A stretch of DNA of 64,000 nt, taken from NCBI GenBank assembly GCA_947247005.1, contig OX365952.1, positions 31,064,222-31,128,221 of the forward strand. Reading direction: 5' to 3'. The notes under the pieces were generated by a model. It was not told the DNA's origin. It saw only the letters and a program-made list of their open reading frames with translations, and made no database searches. Shown in pieces: positions 46,661 through 59,300 of this stretch. The translations under genes were made by a program, and so were the position numbers. Position 1 is the first letter of the stretch. The number at the start of each line of letters is the position of its first letter. Source of the stretch: Spisula solida (Eukaryota; Mollusca; Bivalvia; Venerida; Mactridae).

Positions 46661-48053
46661 ATACTGTTAGATATAACTTAGATACCTCTTCTGCTGCCAC
46701 CTAAATTTTTTATTGAGAAATCAGATAATGGGCTGAAGTTATCTAGTTCAACATTACGGTTGTACAAATAAACAATGTTATTTTTGTATAAAGTATTTTT
46801 CCTGCTTACCTGCCCAACCCTAAATGGCATGGGTCGCTAGAGAGTAAACAAACCATATTTTAATATAGGCGTAATAGACATTTCTTCTTTATTCTGGAAT
46901 GTTAAACTTATATATTTTAATGTTTGCTGTGTTATGACAATTCTTAATTCAAGATCTGAAGCTTGAGGTCTGCATTAATCTTATTTATGTGTGACAAATC
47001 TCGGGGACCTTGTTCACCTACAGTTTAAGCCGGAAACTCTGATCTGCCCTCTTAAATTTTGTAAACGTTCCATTGACCAGTCTATTGTATACATTCAATC
47101 TTCGGGAGTTAAATACTGTCTCCATACTTGCTACACCCTCAAATGAACTGACAGCTGGTATCTCTCATACCCTTGTGGCGATGGATACCATCAGGAATGA
47201 GGTGTCCAGAGTGATTAATATAAGTTTTAAGAACTTGTTTCACAATTGACCTATAAATAAATTTGTATAAACTTTTTTTACACTTGATGTAACTTGTAAA
47301 ACACTTTTGTTGTGTTTTATAAAAACAAAGATAAAAAGGATGATTACAATGTATGGTAAGAAAAGGAAATTCACATTTTAAAGTCAGTCTGGGTTTCTGC
47401 CTTAAATTAGTGGTGGATAATGTTCCTGGTTTTGCGTACATGTTTTAATATTTTGATACTACGGCGATCTTATTAAGATATTCATTTGTACATGATAAAG
47501 TCTTGCAAATCTGTATAACATTTCTTGGTCAGATTTACACATTTGGCTGATCATTTGGACCAAATACCAAACTTTATACATTCCTACATTCTTAAATTCC
47601 TAAATTACATGATGTTTACCATAATTCTGTCTGAACCATCATGTTAAATATATTTGTCAAACTGTATTAATCATTCACTTTCACTTCATTGGTGATTCCG
47701 ATTGAACTACTTCTGTACTAGTTGAAGTCATGTGTCATTTTAAGAGGGATTTGTTTTGTATTAACTAATAACGTCACTGTTTGCTACAGTTTTAAAACAA
47801 CTATAAACTAACTGATATTAAATGTATTGCTCCACATACATATTTATTCTTCTTATCATTTGTTGATGGCTGTTTCTCCTGCTAATATTGACATTTCTCT
47901 GTATTGTGTTTTATATTTTTATACAACGTTGTTTTGTAAATATTTGTGCTATCTTACAATATATTATGAGTGAGAATATTAAATATTTTATGCAAATATT
48001 TGTTGTTTTCTATCAAACTCGTATTTTGATTATGTTTCATAATTGGTCCACAA

Positions 48054-49690
48054 GGATCCCAGGTACAGGTAGTATCACATTTCTCCCCCATAGATCCCAG
48101 GTACAGGGTATGTCACATTTCTCCCCCATAGATCCCAGGTACAGGGTATGTCACATCTCTCCCACATAGATCCCAGGTACAGGGTATGTCACATCTCTCC
48201 CACATAGATCCCAGGTACAGGGTATGTCACATCTCTCCCCCATAGATCCCAGGTACAGGGTATGTCACATCTCTCCCACATAGATCCCAGGTACAGGGTA
48301 TGTCACATCTCTCCCACATAGATCCCAGGTACAGGGTATGTCACATCTCTCCCCCATAGATCCCAGGTACAGGGTATGTCACATCTCTCCCACATAGATC
48401 CCAGGTACAGGGTATGTCACATCTCTCCAACATAGATCCCAGGTACAGGGTATGTCACATCTCTCCCACATAGATCCCAGGTACAGGGTATGTCACATCT
48501 CTCCCCCATAGATCCCAGGTACAGGGTATGTCACATCTCTCCCTCATAGATCCCAGGTACAGGGTATGTCACATCTCTCCCACATAGATCCCAGGTACAG
48601 GGTATGTCACATCTCTCCCACATAGATCCCAGGTACAGGGTATGTCACATCTCTCCCACATAGATCCCAGGTACAGGGTATGTCACATCTCTCCCACATA
48701 GATCCCAGGTACAGGGTATGCCACATCTCTCCTACATAGATCCCAGGTACAGGGTATGTCACATCTCTCCCACATAGATCCCAGGTACAGGGTATGTCAC
48801 ATCTCTCCCACATAGATCCCAGGTACAGGGTATGCCACATCTCTCCTACATAGATCCCAGGTACAGGTAGTATCACATTTCTCCAGCATATATCCCAGGT
48901 ACAGGGTATGCCACATCTCTCCTGCATAGATCCCAGGTACAGGTAGTATCACATTTCTCCCCCATATATCCCAGGTACAGGGTATGTCACATCTCTCCTA
49001 CATAGATCCCAGGTACAGGGTATGCCACATCTCTCCCCCATATATCCCAGGTACAGGATATGTCACATCTCTCCTACATAGATCCCAGGTACAGGTAGTA
49101 TCACATTTCTCCAGCATATATCCCAGGTACAGGGTATGTCACATCTCTCCTACATAGATCCCAGGTACAGGGTATGCCACATTTCTCCCCCATAGATCCC
49201 AGGTACAGGGTATGCCACATCTCTCCTACATAGATCCCAGGTACAGGGTATGCCACATCTCCTGCATAGATCCCAGGTATAGGGTATGCCACATCTCCTG
49301 CATAGATTCCAGGTATAGGGTATGCCACATCTCTCCAGCATAGATCCCAGGTACAGGGTATGCCACATCTCTCCTGCATATATCCCAAGTACAGGATATG
49401 CCACATCCCAAACAGATCCCAGGTTCAGGGTATGCCACATATCCCAAACAGATCCCAGGTACTGTACAGGGTATGCCACATATCCCAAACAGATCCCAGG
49501 TACAGGGTATGCCGCTGCGCCCCAACAGATCCCAGGTACAGGCCATGCTTCGCCCCCAACACATATCCTAGGTACATGATCTGCCACACATATGAATCCC
49601 AAATACATTGTATTCATCTTCCACCTAGATCCCAGGTACATGGTATGCCACAAGTTTCCCTCAACAGAGATCCTAGGTACAGACATGTCA
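48054..49690. repeat. 38-base minisatellite, about 42 copies, between CETN3 and RMND5A
   Basis: Each unit has 'agatcccaggtacagggtat' and 'gtcacatctctcccacat'. Units in 48100-48830 are almost identical. Units right of 49250 are diverged and variable in length (aaacagatcccagg, gcgccccaacag). Every typical unit carries a pyrimidine-rich AG (ctctcccacatag) and, seven bases later, CAG|GTAC. It is open in several frames on both strands by virtue of repetition. Confidence 0.97.
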
Positions 49691-50323
49691 CATAGTTATG
49701 TTGATTACAGTAGGGCTTATACACCTACAGAATATGGCAGTATTCCTCGGTAAAGACACCCTGAATTGTTTCATCATCATCATCATTTTCAGTGATCCCC
49801 TCACTCTAATCAGAGTATACTCGCGATATGACTCACTGGCAACTCACTGGTCCTCGTAGAGTTTTTGAGTCTTGGTAGACTCATCTTCTACATCAATTTC
49901 GTGGTCATCCCAAGTTGCATAGGTTCCGACGGTCATTATGAATAATTTTGTAATATTGAGTAGATCTATAACATTTTGGGTTAAACATTTTGAAAATGGC
50001 CATATATACAGTATCACTTGTATTAACTTTTCATGGTTGAAGTGGTGGTCGTCATTTGATACTCTTAAACTTTGATGAATAAGTTTTACAAAACAGAACA
50101 GGTATTGGTGTTTTCAAAGAATACATCTTTGGTGTTTTGTTTTATCTTGAGTAAACTTTACTGTCCATGTAATTTCTATTCAATACTCATCAAGTTAAAT
50201 ATGTTTTATAAGGCTTCGAATTGTGTGTCGTTTTCTACATTGTTGTCAGCGTCTTATACCTGACCAAACATTTAGTGATATCTGACCTTCAGGTTTATAG
50301 AGGTGTCTAGCCTAAAATTGGAA

Positions 50324-53300
50324 ATGGATTCTTGTGTAACCGTCGAACGCGAAATTGACAAAGTTTTGGCCAAATTTGGTGGATTACACGATCATGGAGT
50401 TGACACGTTGGAAACATTCATCAATACACTTGAAAATCTACGAAAGGAACTTAATGAAGGTAAGATTCGGCGAGCTTTGCTCTCCATTACGCAGTCAATA
50501 GAAATGACGTCAATGTAAACAATTTAACAAAGGCTATTTTATTTGAGTTATAATTGCAATGATTAATTTGGGGATCAGTATTGGTATGTCATAGAAACCA
50601 CTTCTGACTCGAATTAACCATCCCTCGAATATCTAGTATTGACAGAGCTAACTGTTGCTTTGACTATAAATTCATATGAGATACTGACTAATTAGCCCTA
50701 GAGCTGGAGTGGAGCTTGTTGCCTAATCAAACCACAACCAAATAGTGCCATCGCTTGTTTTCATACGACTATGCAATGACCCCCTACAGCACTTCTTGCC
50801 AATAGCATACTGTTTCACACCATTTTGTTGGCAGTGACTATTCTTACGCCTGTTTTATTTAAGGCAGTGGCTAGCCCTCCGGCACAGGACGACTAGACAG
50901 CAAAATTAGTCGTCCGGCAATAGTGTATTGGCTAGGGAACCGTCATTCTATTTCTAAGCATTAGGCATTCGTAATTTAGTTATTTCTTATGATAAGTATC
51001 ACATAGCCTATGTTTCTACCTTATAATAAACTACGAATTCGGCAAGACATGTCAGTGTATAAACTGGTATGAATGAATGCGGAAATCGTTGTCGGGTTTT
51101 ATAAAGCGTGACAAATAGCAATGGTGTAGCTGTGTATTAGAAATGGCATTAGAAATAGAGCTATAAGTAGTAAGGGAACATAGAGTGTTAATTCGTGATA
51201 ATAAAAGTGTATTTATACACAAATAAATTAACAGATTTCTGCTTTCTCGAATACTTGCGAGTTTGTTAGTTACATTGTATTTACCTTCGTCATTTAAAAC
51301 TATGATTTTCTATGCAAGTTATCTAATTTTCCAATGTTTTTAAACAAGGTATTTGACTATTGACAATTGATATAATAGATCTAATTATAGTCCTAATTTT
51401 TTCAATCATAATGTTTTTTGACAAATTGTTTTATTTTTTTCCTTTGTTTTTCGCTTTTTTCACTGTCATTACAGCGTTTTCAAAATGGCCACTGTTTGAA
51501 AATACTGTTAATTTTACAAAAAAACGCCTCCAATATCACATAATTGAACATTATATTAATAGTTTCATAATAAACTATTACCAATTCAAAGTGATTTTTT
51601 CCAACAAATCTATTAAATTTAATAAAAATATCTTTAGGGGGGTGAGTTGGTTTGTTATTTTTTTAAGGGGGAATGAGTTGGTCAATGCGTAGGGCGAGTT
51701 ATCCAAATCCAGGGTGAGTTGGTCAGGGGGTGAGTTGGTAGGGGGGTGAGTTGACTGTAAATCGTTTGGAATGTCACTGGATTTAATAGCGTGAAACAAT
51801 GCTGCCGTTTATGAATCGTATCATGGTAGGCCCTATTGTATTTCGTATTTAAAATAAAAAATTACAATTGTATTGTTTTGTATATATGTGCCATTAAAAC
51901 TGCGAATGAAAAATAATGAATTGCCATATTAGCTTTGTCTGTGGCACCTCAGCAAATTAACGTGCATAATTTGTTTTCCAATATGGCGGACAATATACGG
52001 AGATACACGGCCGGTCACAAAATGGATGGAGATAAATGCACTAACATGTCTTGCCGAATTTGTAGTTTATTACAAGGTAGAAACATACGCGATACGTATC
52101 ACAAGAAAATAACTGAAATTCTTGATGCCTAATGCATAGAAATAGAATGACAGTTCCCTAGCCAATGCACATAGCGTTTGCTAGTCGTCCGATGCCGGAC
52201 GACTAATTTCGTTGTCTAGTCGTCCGGTGCCGGACGGCTTGCCACTGCCTTTATTTAAATGTACCGATCTCCTATAAGTATAATTTTTGGTCTGTTCCTC
52301 AACAATAGAATCTTAATTAACATTTGGTGTTAAATTATTGCTCCTATGATCAAATATCATACACAAATGGATAGGCATGTCTAAATAGAGCCGAATTATG
52401 ACTTGAAGACCCATAATTAATGCATTGCGCGTGCTTCGGTAATTATCGGCCGTGTCCGTTTTATCAAAGGTTTAACTGCATTTGGTTAACTCTGTCTCTT
52501 TCCGTCATCATAGTTTACTGTAAAGAAATCGTGTTAAAAGGCTATTCTTACGGGCCCGTAAGAAACAATGCAATGGACTGCTTTGATGTTGTGAAACGAT
52601 CTGCTTTCCATTAGCGCTCACCAGTACCCAATAATGTTTTTGCTTCCTGCACTATCTAGCAGTTTTTGGTAGCAAACCGTATTTTCTACAATATAGATAA
52701 CAAGTGACAAGCTCTGCCTCTTCATGGATTGATAAACTTAAAGTTTCCATTATCAGGTTTAAATAATTTTTTTTTATATAATCTGAAGAAGACTTACATG
52801 TAGTGAAGAAATCGAAAGCTTATTATTTCTGTGTTTGTAGTTTAAAAAAGAAACTTGTTTCATTACCAGGTTTAAAATATATATGGTTATATTAAATACA
52901 TACATATGATGTTTTGTTTTCATACCAGGTCCTGTAGATAGCCAGGTGCAAGTCACTCAGAATATGGTTCTAAACCAGACTGGACATCGTATACTAGAGG
53001 CAGCTGGCAGAATGGGACAGGAACATAAAGATCTTCACAGTACAGTATCAAAAGTCGGCAAAATGATTGACAGGGTGAGTTATTTAAAACAGGCTTGCAT
53101 TAATATATTTGTACAATATTTGTTACAAAACCACTCTGTTATATCTCAATATTTTGACGCTATTAACAGATGAAAAAGACTAATTGAAATAGGGTCAAAA
53201 TATTGAGATATTGGGTGCTGTTGTACAATTTTGCTGAAAAAACTTCACCAAATAATGAAAATATTTTGTTGCCTGCATTGTACATGTGCATGTATCATGC

Positions 53301-56300
53301 AAAGCTTACAATTTTCAGAGATGACTTAAAGTGATCATTTTCATTTTCAGAATTTTGTGTCCGAGTTCAGTGCTGTATTCACAGAAAGTTCATTTGAACA
53401 TGAACATGCACAGGAGCTTCTCAATGAGATTATTTGTGAACATTTCTTGCGACAGGGTAAACTAGAGATTGCTGAAGCTCTCAATAAGGTAAAGCATTTT
53501 GTTTCTATTTTTTTCTGGGACCTTTATAGCGGCGATAGCTCAGTGGTAACATACTGGGACTGTCAATCCAGAGGTCGTGGGGTCAATCCCTGACATGAAC
53601 TATAACTGAAAAATACACCACCTCTTATTCTTCTGGTAGATAACACTTCGGTTACTGAGAACAGTGTTTTCAGTGTCAAAGAATTATTGACCTATATCAA
53701 ATTTAATACAATATCAGTAGTCAAGTAGTTAGTGCTCTGGATTTGTAACCCAACAATCTGGGATTGATTCCCGGCGCCTCAGCCCTACGTTCAAGGAAAG
53801 CTACCTGCAAACATGTTTAAAAATCACGGGTTTTTATCGCTATAATCCTTCGTTGTACGCTTCGTTTGCGGCAAACAATAAATACCTGTTTTTTTTCCTT
53901 TCTCAGTTCGAAATATGTACGGATGCACGGGTTTAACTATTCACATTCTTTTGTTTGCCTCTGTCCGCCATTTTGTTTAATAACACAAATACTCGCACGC
54001 CACCTCCCGATATGTTTAACCAAACTTGGCGCACGTGACCAACATGTTTTTTTAAACATACCGCTCAACGAATAACAGGTGCGTACCAGGTGCGAAACGT
54101 ACGTCACATAATGTTTCCTTGAATGCAAGGCTGGTCATACACTTCCATAAAAATTTGAAAACATTATTAATTGTCCTTCACATGTGACATACAATATGGA
54201 GAAGTTGCTAGTGAAATAAGTTGCCTGTGGAAGGGTAACCTAGTCATGGTAAGGATACACCAGGGAAAAGTCAAGGAAAAACAGACGAATTTCAAGGTCA
54301 GGGAAAAGTCAGGGAATTTTTGAATTAGTCAGGGAAATCTGTAAATTGAGAAAAAGTCAGGTAAAAGTCAGGGAATTTTTTGTTATATCTGTCGATAAGT
54401 GTCAATTCCTGTGAAGGAAATACCATTCACATGAAAAAAATATTCTCGCTCGCTATGCGCGCTCAGGACAATGCTCAATGACTATAACTTATTGTTAATT
54501 GTCAGTCCTAAAACTGTTGCCTTACAAATCATTTGTCCAATAAGGAAATATAGCCTCTTTTCTCTTTCTTTATTGCCATGTTTTGACCAAAATGAAAGAT
54601 GCTTTATTGTCAAATTGCTCTAGAAAGTCAGGGAAGTCAGGAAAAAGTCAGGGAATTTTGTGTCAGGATATTTGTGGGAACCCTGGAGTGTATCCATGAA
54701 AACTGATTAGTTCTGGGATGAATCTGCAGCAGTATCAAGGACCCTACAAATCTGGAATAATCCGGAAATCTGCTGCCCTAGAAATAATGACCTTTTCTGC
54801 AGAAAATAAAAGTTATTTGATGAAAATATTCAAGGAATTGATAAATTTATGGTCATTTGAAGTTTCATATGCTGAATTTTAATAAATGTAATAGAACAAT
54901 ATTTGAAACAGAGTTTTGCTGTAGGGATGTGTGCTAAATTCACCCGAAACAGACTTGCGACTCATTTTCAGGATAGGGCATTATGCCTCAGTAGGACCCC
55001 TGCAGTACATAACCGAAAGTTGTTAGGACGGCATTAAACTTAAACTTATTTGGATTGTACATTGACTTTACATTTCAGGAAGCTAATTTAAACTTGGATC
55101 CGATGCAAATGGAACCCTTTCTTGAACTTCACAGAATACTGGGAGCTTTGAAGCGCAGAAATCTCCAACTTGCCTTGAGGTACAGTACACAACCTTTGTT
55201 GAGCAACACTCTTTAGGAGCTGCAATTATTATTATTGACCATTGTTTAGATGTTGTTGCTCTACAGAGGTTAAATATGTAGTAAATATCGGCTTATGGAA
55301 ATTTTGAAGGAGGTTATAGGGAGCTTGTTGTTATATACAGAGTGCCGCTCTAGAGAGGATGTACTGTGTACATCAGATATCTATGCAATGTTATAATTTC
55401 TCAATACTTTTCAGCAAGGCCGTGATCTGCCAAACATCTCTATTTGAGCAAAATCTTAGCTCAAACATTGTTGTTTATCATTAAGATTATTTCAATGTGA
55501 GTCTGTGTGCAAAATTGGCATCATAAAATTGGCATCAATCACAAAATTGGCATGCATCACAAAATTGACATGCATCACAAAATTGGCATGCATCACAAAA
55601 TTGGCATCACAAAATGAAAACATTGTCCGGAAGTTTATTAAAGCAAAATTTCAGATATATCTCAAACACACACTGATTTGAGCAAAATCTCAATATGAGC
55701 TGAGATTTATTTGAGATGTTTTTGGGATATTGGTGCAAGTGGTGTGAAAATATTAAAACTGTCAACAACTTATCAAAAGTTGTGTTAAGTCTATAGTTTA
55801 TGTTTGCCAATATTTAGCATTCACTTGTCCTAGATCTAAATGTCAGATATAAGGGTTTTCAAAACTGTACATTTTGTGTTTTAATTTTAAAGGAAAATTC
55901 CAGAATTTAATCTGAATTTAGCAATGTCTAGCCTAGCTTTTTGGGACAAACATCCATACTGATCTGTCTTGAGAAGATAGTTACTGTACATGTTTATTTC
56001 TGTAATTGGATTGTCTGCCTTCCATGCACATTATAAGACATGGGATAGGGGTGACTCAAGACATGTGGTATGATGTCTATGGGATAGAGAGTTAAACTGT
56101 GTGCTCTAGGTTCTGAATCTGAATGGTCATTTTAATACTTTTGACTAAATTTTACCATTTCATAGGGAACATTCCCATAATTTAAAAAGAAAATGACATT
56201 ACCCTTCAAACAAAATCCTGAGGGTCAAAATGTGGCTACGTGTATTTGGAAATTTCAAGGGTCAAAACCCCTACTCCCGAGTCAACTGGAACCCATGTAT

Positions 56301-59300
56301 GTGTATGTTTACAGTTGGACTGCAGTTAATAGAGACAAACTAGAGGAACAGGGAAGTACATTAGAATTCAAGCTACACAGATTACAGTTTATAGAACTTG
56401 TTTCGGAGGGTCCACAGTGCCAGTCACAGATTCTACAGTATGCTAGAAACTTTGCTCGCTTTGCTGACAGACATTCTAGAGGTATGTGGTTTAGCTACTA
56501 TTCTATTACTCTCCGTGAAGGAGGGATATGACGGTGCCTCATAGGATGTGTTCGTAATGGCTCTCCTGGACAGCGCGCAGAATGTTCCATTCCAAACAAC
56601 TTTCAAGACGTTTGATAGTCGTGGTCCAGTGATTAGTGCATTGCATTTGAAATATTGTGATCCAGGTTTGATTCCCAGTCGCAGCAAGGCAAATCATTCC
56701 ATAAGAACTAGACAACAATGTTGATATTTCTCCACATGTGGAGACATAAGTGGTTCCTTGTGGAAGGGCAAGTTAGTACTGGTTAAGATAAAGTTAAAAG
56801 TACAGGAAAACTGGTTAGTTGAATAAGCTGCCTAAAAACTTACAAAATGTTGAGAAATGGTGTTAAACCGGAATTAACTATCAAGACATTTAAATTGGTG
56901 TTTCAGATATTCAAGTCCTGATGGGAAGTCTGTTGTATATGCGACAAGGTATAGATAATTCACCGTATGCCTTTCTCTTAGACCCAATCAACTGGGAGGA
57001 GATATGTGATGTATTTACGAGAGACGCATGTGCTTTGATGGGAATGTCTGTAGAAAGTCCTCTAAGTGTCAGGTAAGTTTCTTATGTGAGAAACATTTCA
57101 TTGTGCCTTTATTGCATACGGCATCAAAATTGCGACGTCACACATGTTTATTGATTATGGATTATGATAGCAATATGTGTATGTTCTTGGGGAGACAAAC
57201 GCTATAAGGTGACAATGAATACTGATATTTACCATTTATTCAGTATTTCGCAAGAATTCGTGTTCCTTTGTATAAAAACATTTCAGTTGTAATAGAATAT
57301 CAAGAATATTTTAATAATTCTCCTATCATTCTAATTCTAAAGACGGCTTCCGTGTATGACGTTCGTTTTGACGGGTGACATTCAAAATTGATCGCTCATC
57401 TAATGCATTTTGGGCCTCTGCTTGATATACTACTACTAGTTTATTTTTTGTCACAAAACTTTTTGTACTAACGATATATAAGTATACTTCAGACAGACTT
57501 CTCTTCTGATGTCTGTTTCATTATTTTGAATGTTTGTTTAGAATTTTCTCCTAGTTTCTGATAAAACTGTATATTTTTTAAGCTATGAGTTTTGTCGAAA
57601 TATGATGTGGTTTTAAGCCGGAACTGTTAGTTTTCACGTCATATTTAAAACGGACACACATCAAAACCGTTTAAATCCACGGTTTTTCAATGTTTTGACG
57701 TCATGTTCAGTTAATTTGACAAATGTTGGAGGAATATTTTATAATATATTAGTCATATGCGTTTCCTCATCATACGGAGAAAACAGACGACGTTTTGATG
57801 TGCAGCATTATAGCGCGACACCTTATATTTAACGCTCCATCAATGAATCGTTACGTATAGTAGAAAATTTTGCAATAAATACACCCAAAGGAATATGATA
57901 TTTTTATGGTTAAAACACGTAAACTTTACAAATATAGCATTTGTCTCCTTTCTTTTTGATCACCCCACATATCTTCAGATATAATCAGTACTTCATTAAA
58001 TATTTGATAGAACATATCGCCCAGTAAAAAAATCCTACTATAGAGAAATAAAATATTGCAAACTGTGGTTATCTTATCTTATAATCATCATTTCTTCATT
58101 TATACATGTACAATATTTCAGTATACGAGCTGGTTGTAAGGCATTGCCACCATTGTTGAATATACGACAAGTCATGCAACAGAGACAAGTTTCCGGTGTC
58201 TGGTCAAGTAAAGATGAATTACCGGTAAGTTACCATTCATTACATAGTTTTATTATTGTCGTCACTCAGTCATCAGCGTTGGTTACCGGTAAGTTTTCAG
58301 GTAATATCATAGTCTGGGCAAGTCCAACGTCAAGCACCCTTAGGCAGTGCTCTTGTTGCTTCTTATGACTATGTTGTTATTTATGATATTTAATTGGTAC
58401 AAACTAGGCTTACAGGATTATATTCTAAGTTCCAAAAGTTTTTCTCCTTTATTGGAATAAGAATGTTACAACAACCATAATTATTATAATGTATGGTGAA
58501 AGTCAGGTCAGTGACATCGGATATACTGACATATTTATATACTGACATATTTATATACTGACATATTCATATACTGACATATTCATATACTGACATATTT
58601 ATATACTGACATATTCATATACTGACATATTCATATACTGACATATTCATATACTGACATATTCATATGAGCTGTTCTGCAGGAAAACTGGGCTTCGTGA
58701 CTTTATATATTAGAGATAGATATCATTAAACGGACTGTTGAAATGTATGATATATGTTTTGTAGTTTAGACAATCTTGCATGTATTCTTCAGGTTGAGAT
58801 AGATTTGGGAGCCGAGCACAGATATCACTCTATATTTGCCTGTCCTATACTACGACAACAGAGTACAGAACATAATCCACCAGTCAGACTTATCTGTGGT
58901 CATGTGATCTCCAGAGATGCTCTTCATAAACTTGCTTCAGGAAATAAGTTAGTATTGTATTACGCTGAACAAATCAAGCTGACCTCAATGATAATAAACC
59001 CCTTTTCATACTCAACTCCAGTTCGTGCTCAAACTTTAAATGTTTCAAACAGTCTCATCATTTACTGGACATAATATATAGCCTTATAAAAAGCAGAGTT
59101 ATATTTTTCTGTATAGTATAGATTATTTAATTGTTGGACATTTTAGGAGCTAATTAAGTTTTATACTCAAGTTGAGTAGAGCATGAAAAAAGCTTTATAA
59201 TCATTGGGCCAGGTGGTCTTACCTTCTATTAGCATAATTTAATAGTTCATAAACTGCCTGTATTTAACTTTAGTCTGTCTTGTAAAAAGCAGTTTGTATT

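Larger units (their letters stand above)
45884..50292. other. CETN3 3' UTR and spacer to RMND5A
   Basis: The first ~800 bases are probably CETN3 3' UTR (AATAAA at 46655). From 46700 to 48050 the DNA is AT-rich with no recognised element. The 48054-49690 minisatellite follows. The RMND5A promoter and any 5' UTR exon should lie in this region but were not identified. Confidence 0.6.

Noticed and set aside
48607..49686. Overlapping minus-strand open frames up to 178 codons with repeated WHTLYLGSM-like peptides
   Set aside because: They are products of reading a 38-base minisatellite in three frames; 38 is not a multiple of 3, so the peptide cycles through all frames. No start context or homology.
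50303..50323. Upstream in-frame extension of RMND5A (GTG, seven codons)
   Set aside because: The ATG at 50324 gives [10 protein letters not shown], matching the family start and a 391-residue protein.
53528..53600. Possible tRNA gene with 'tagctcagtgg' A box
   Set aside because: No pairing acceptor stem and a poor anticodon stem; similar tRNA-like heads in the window carry SINE bodies and tails.
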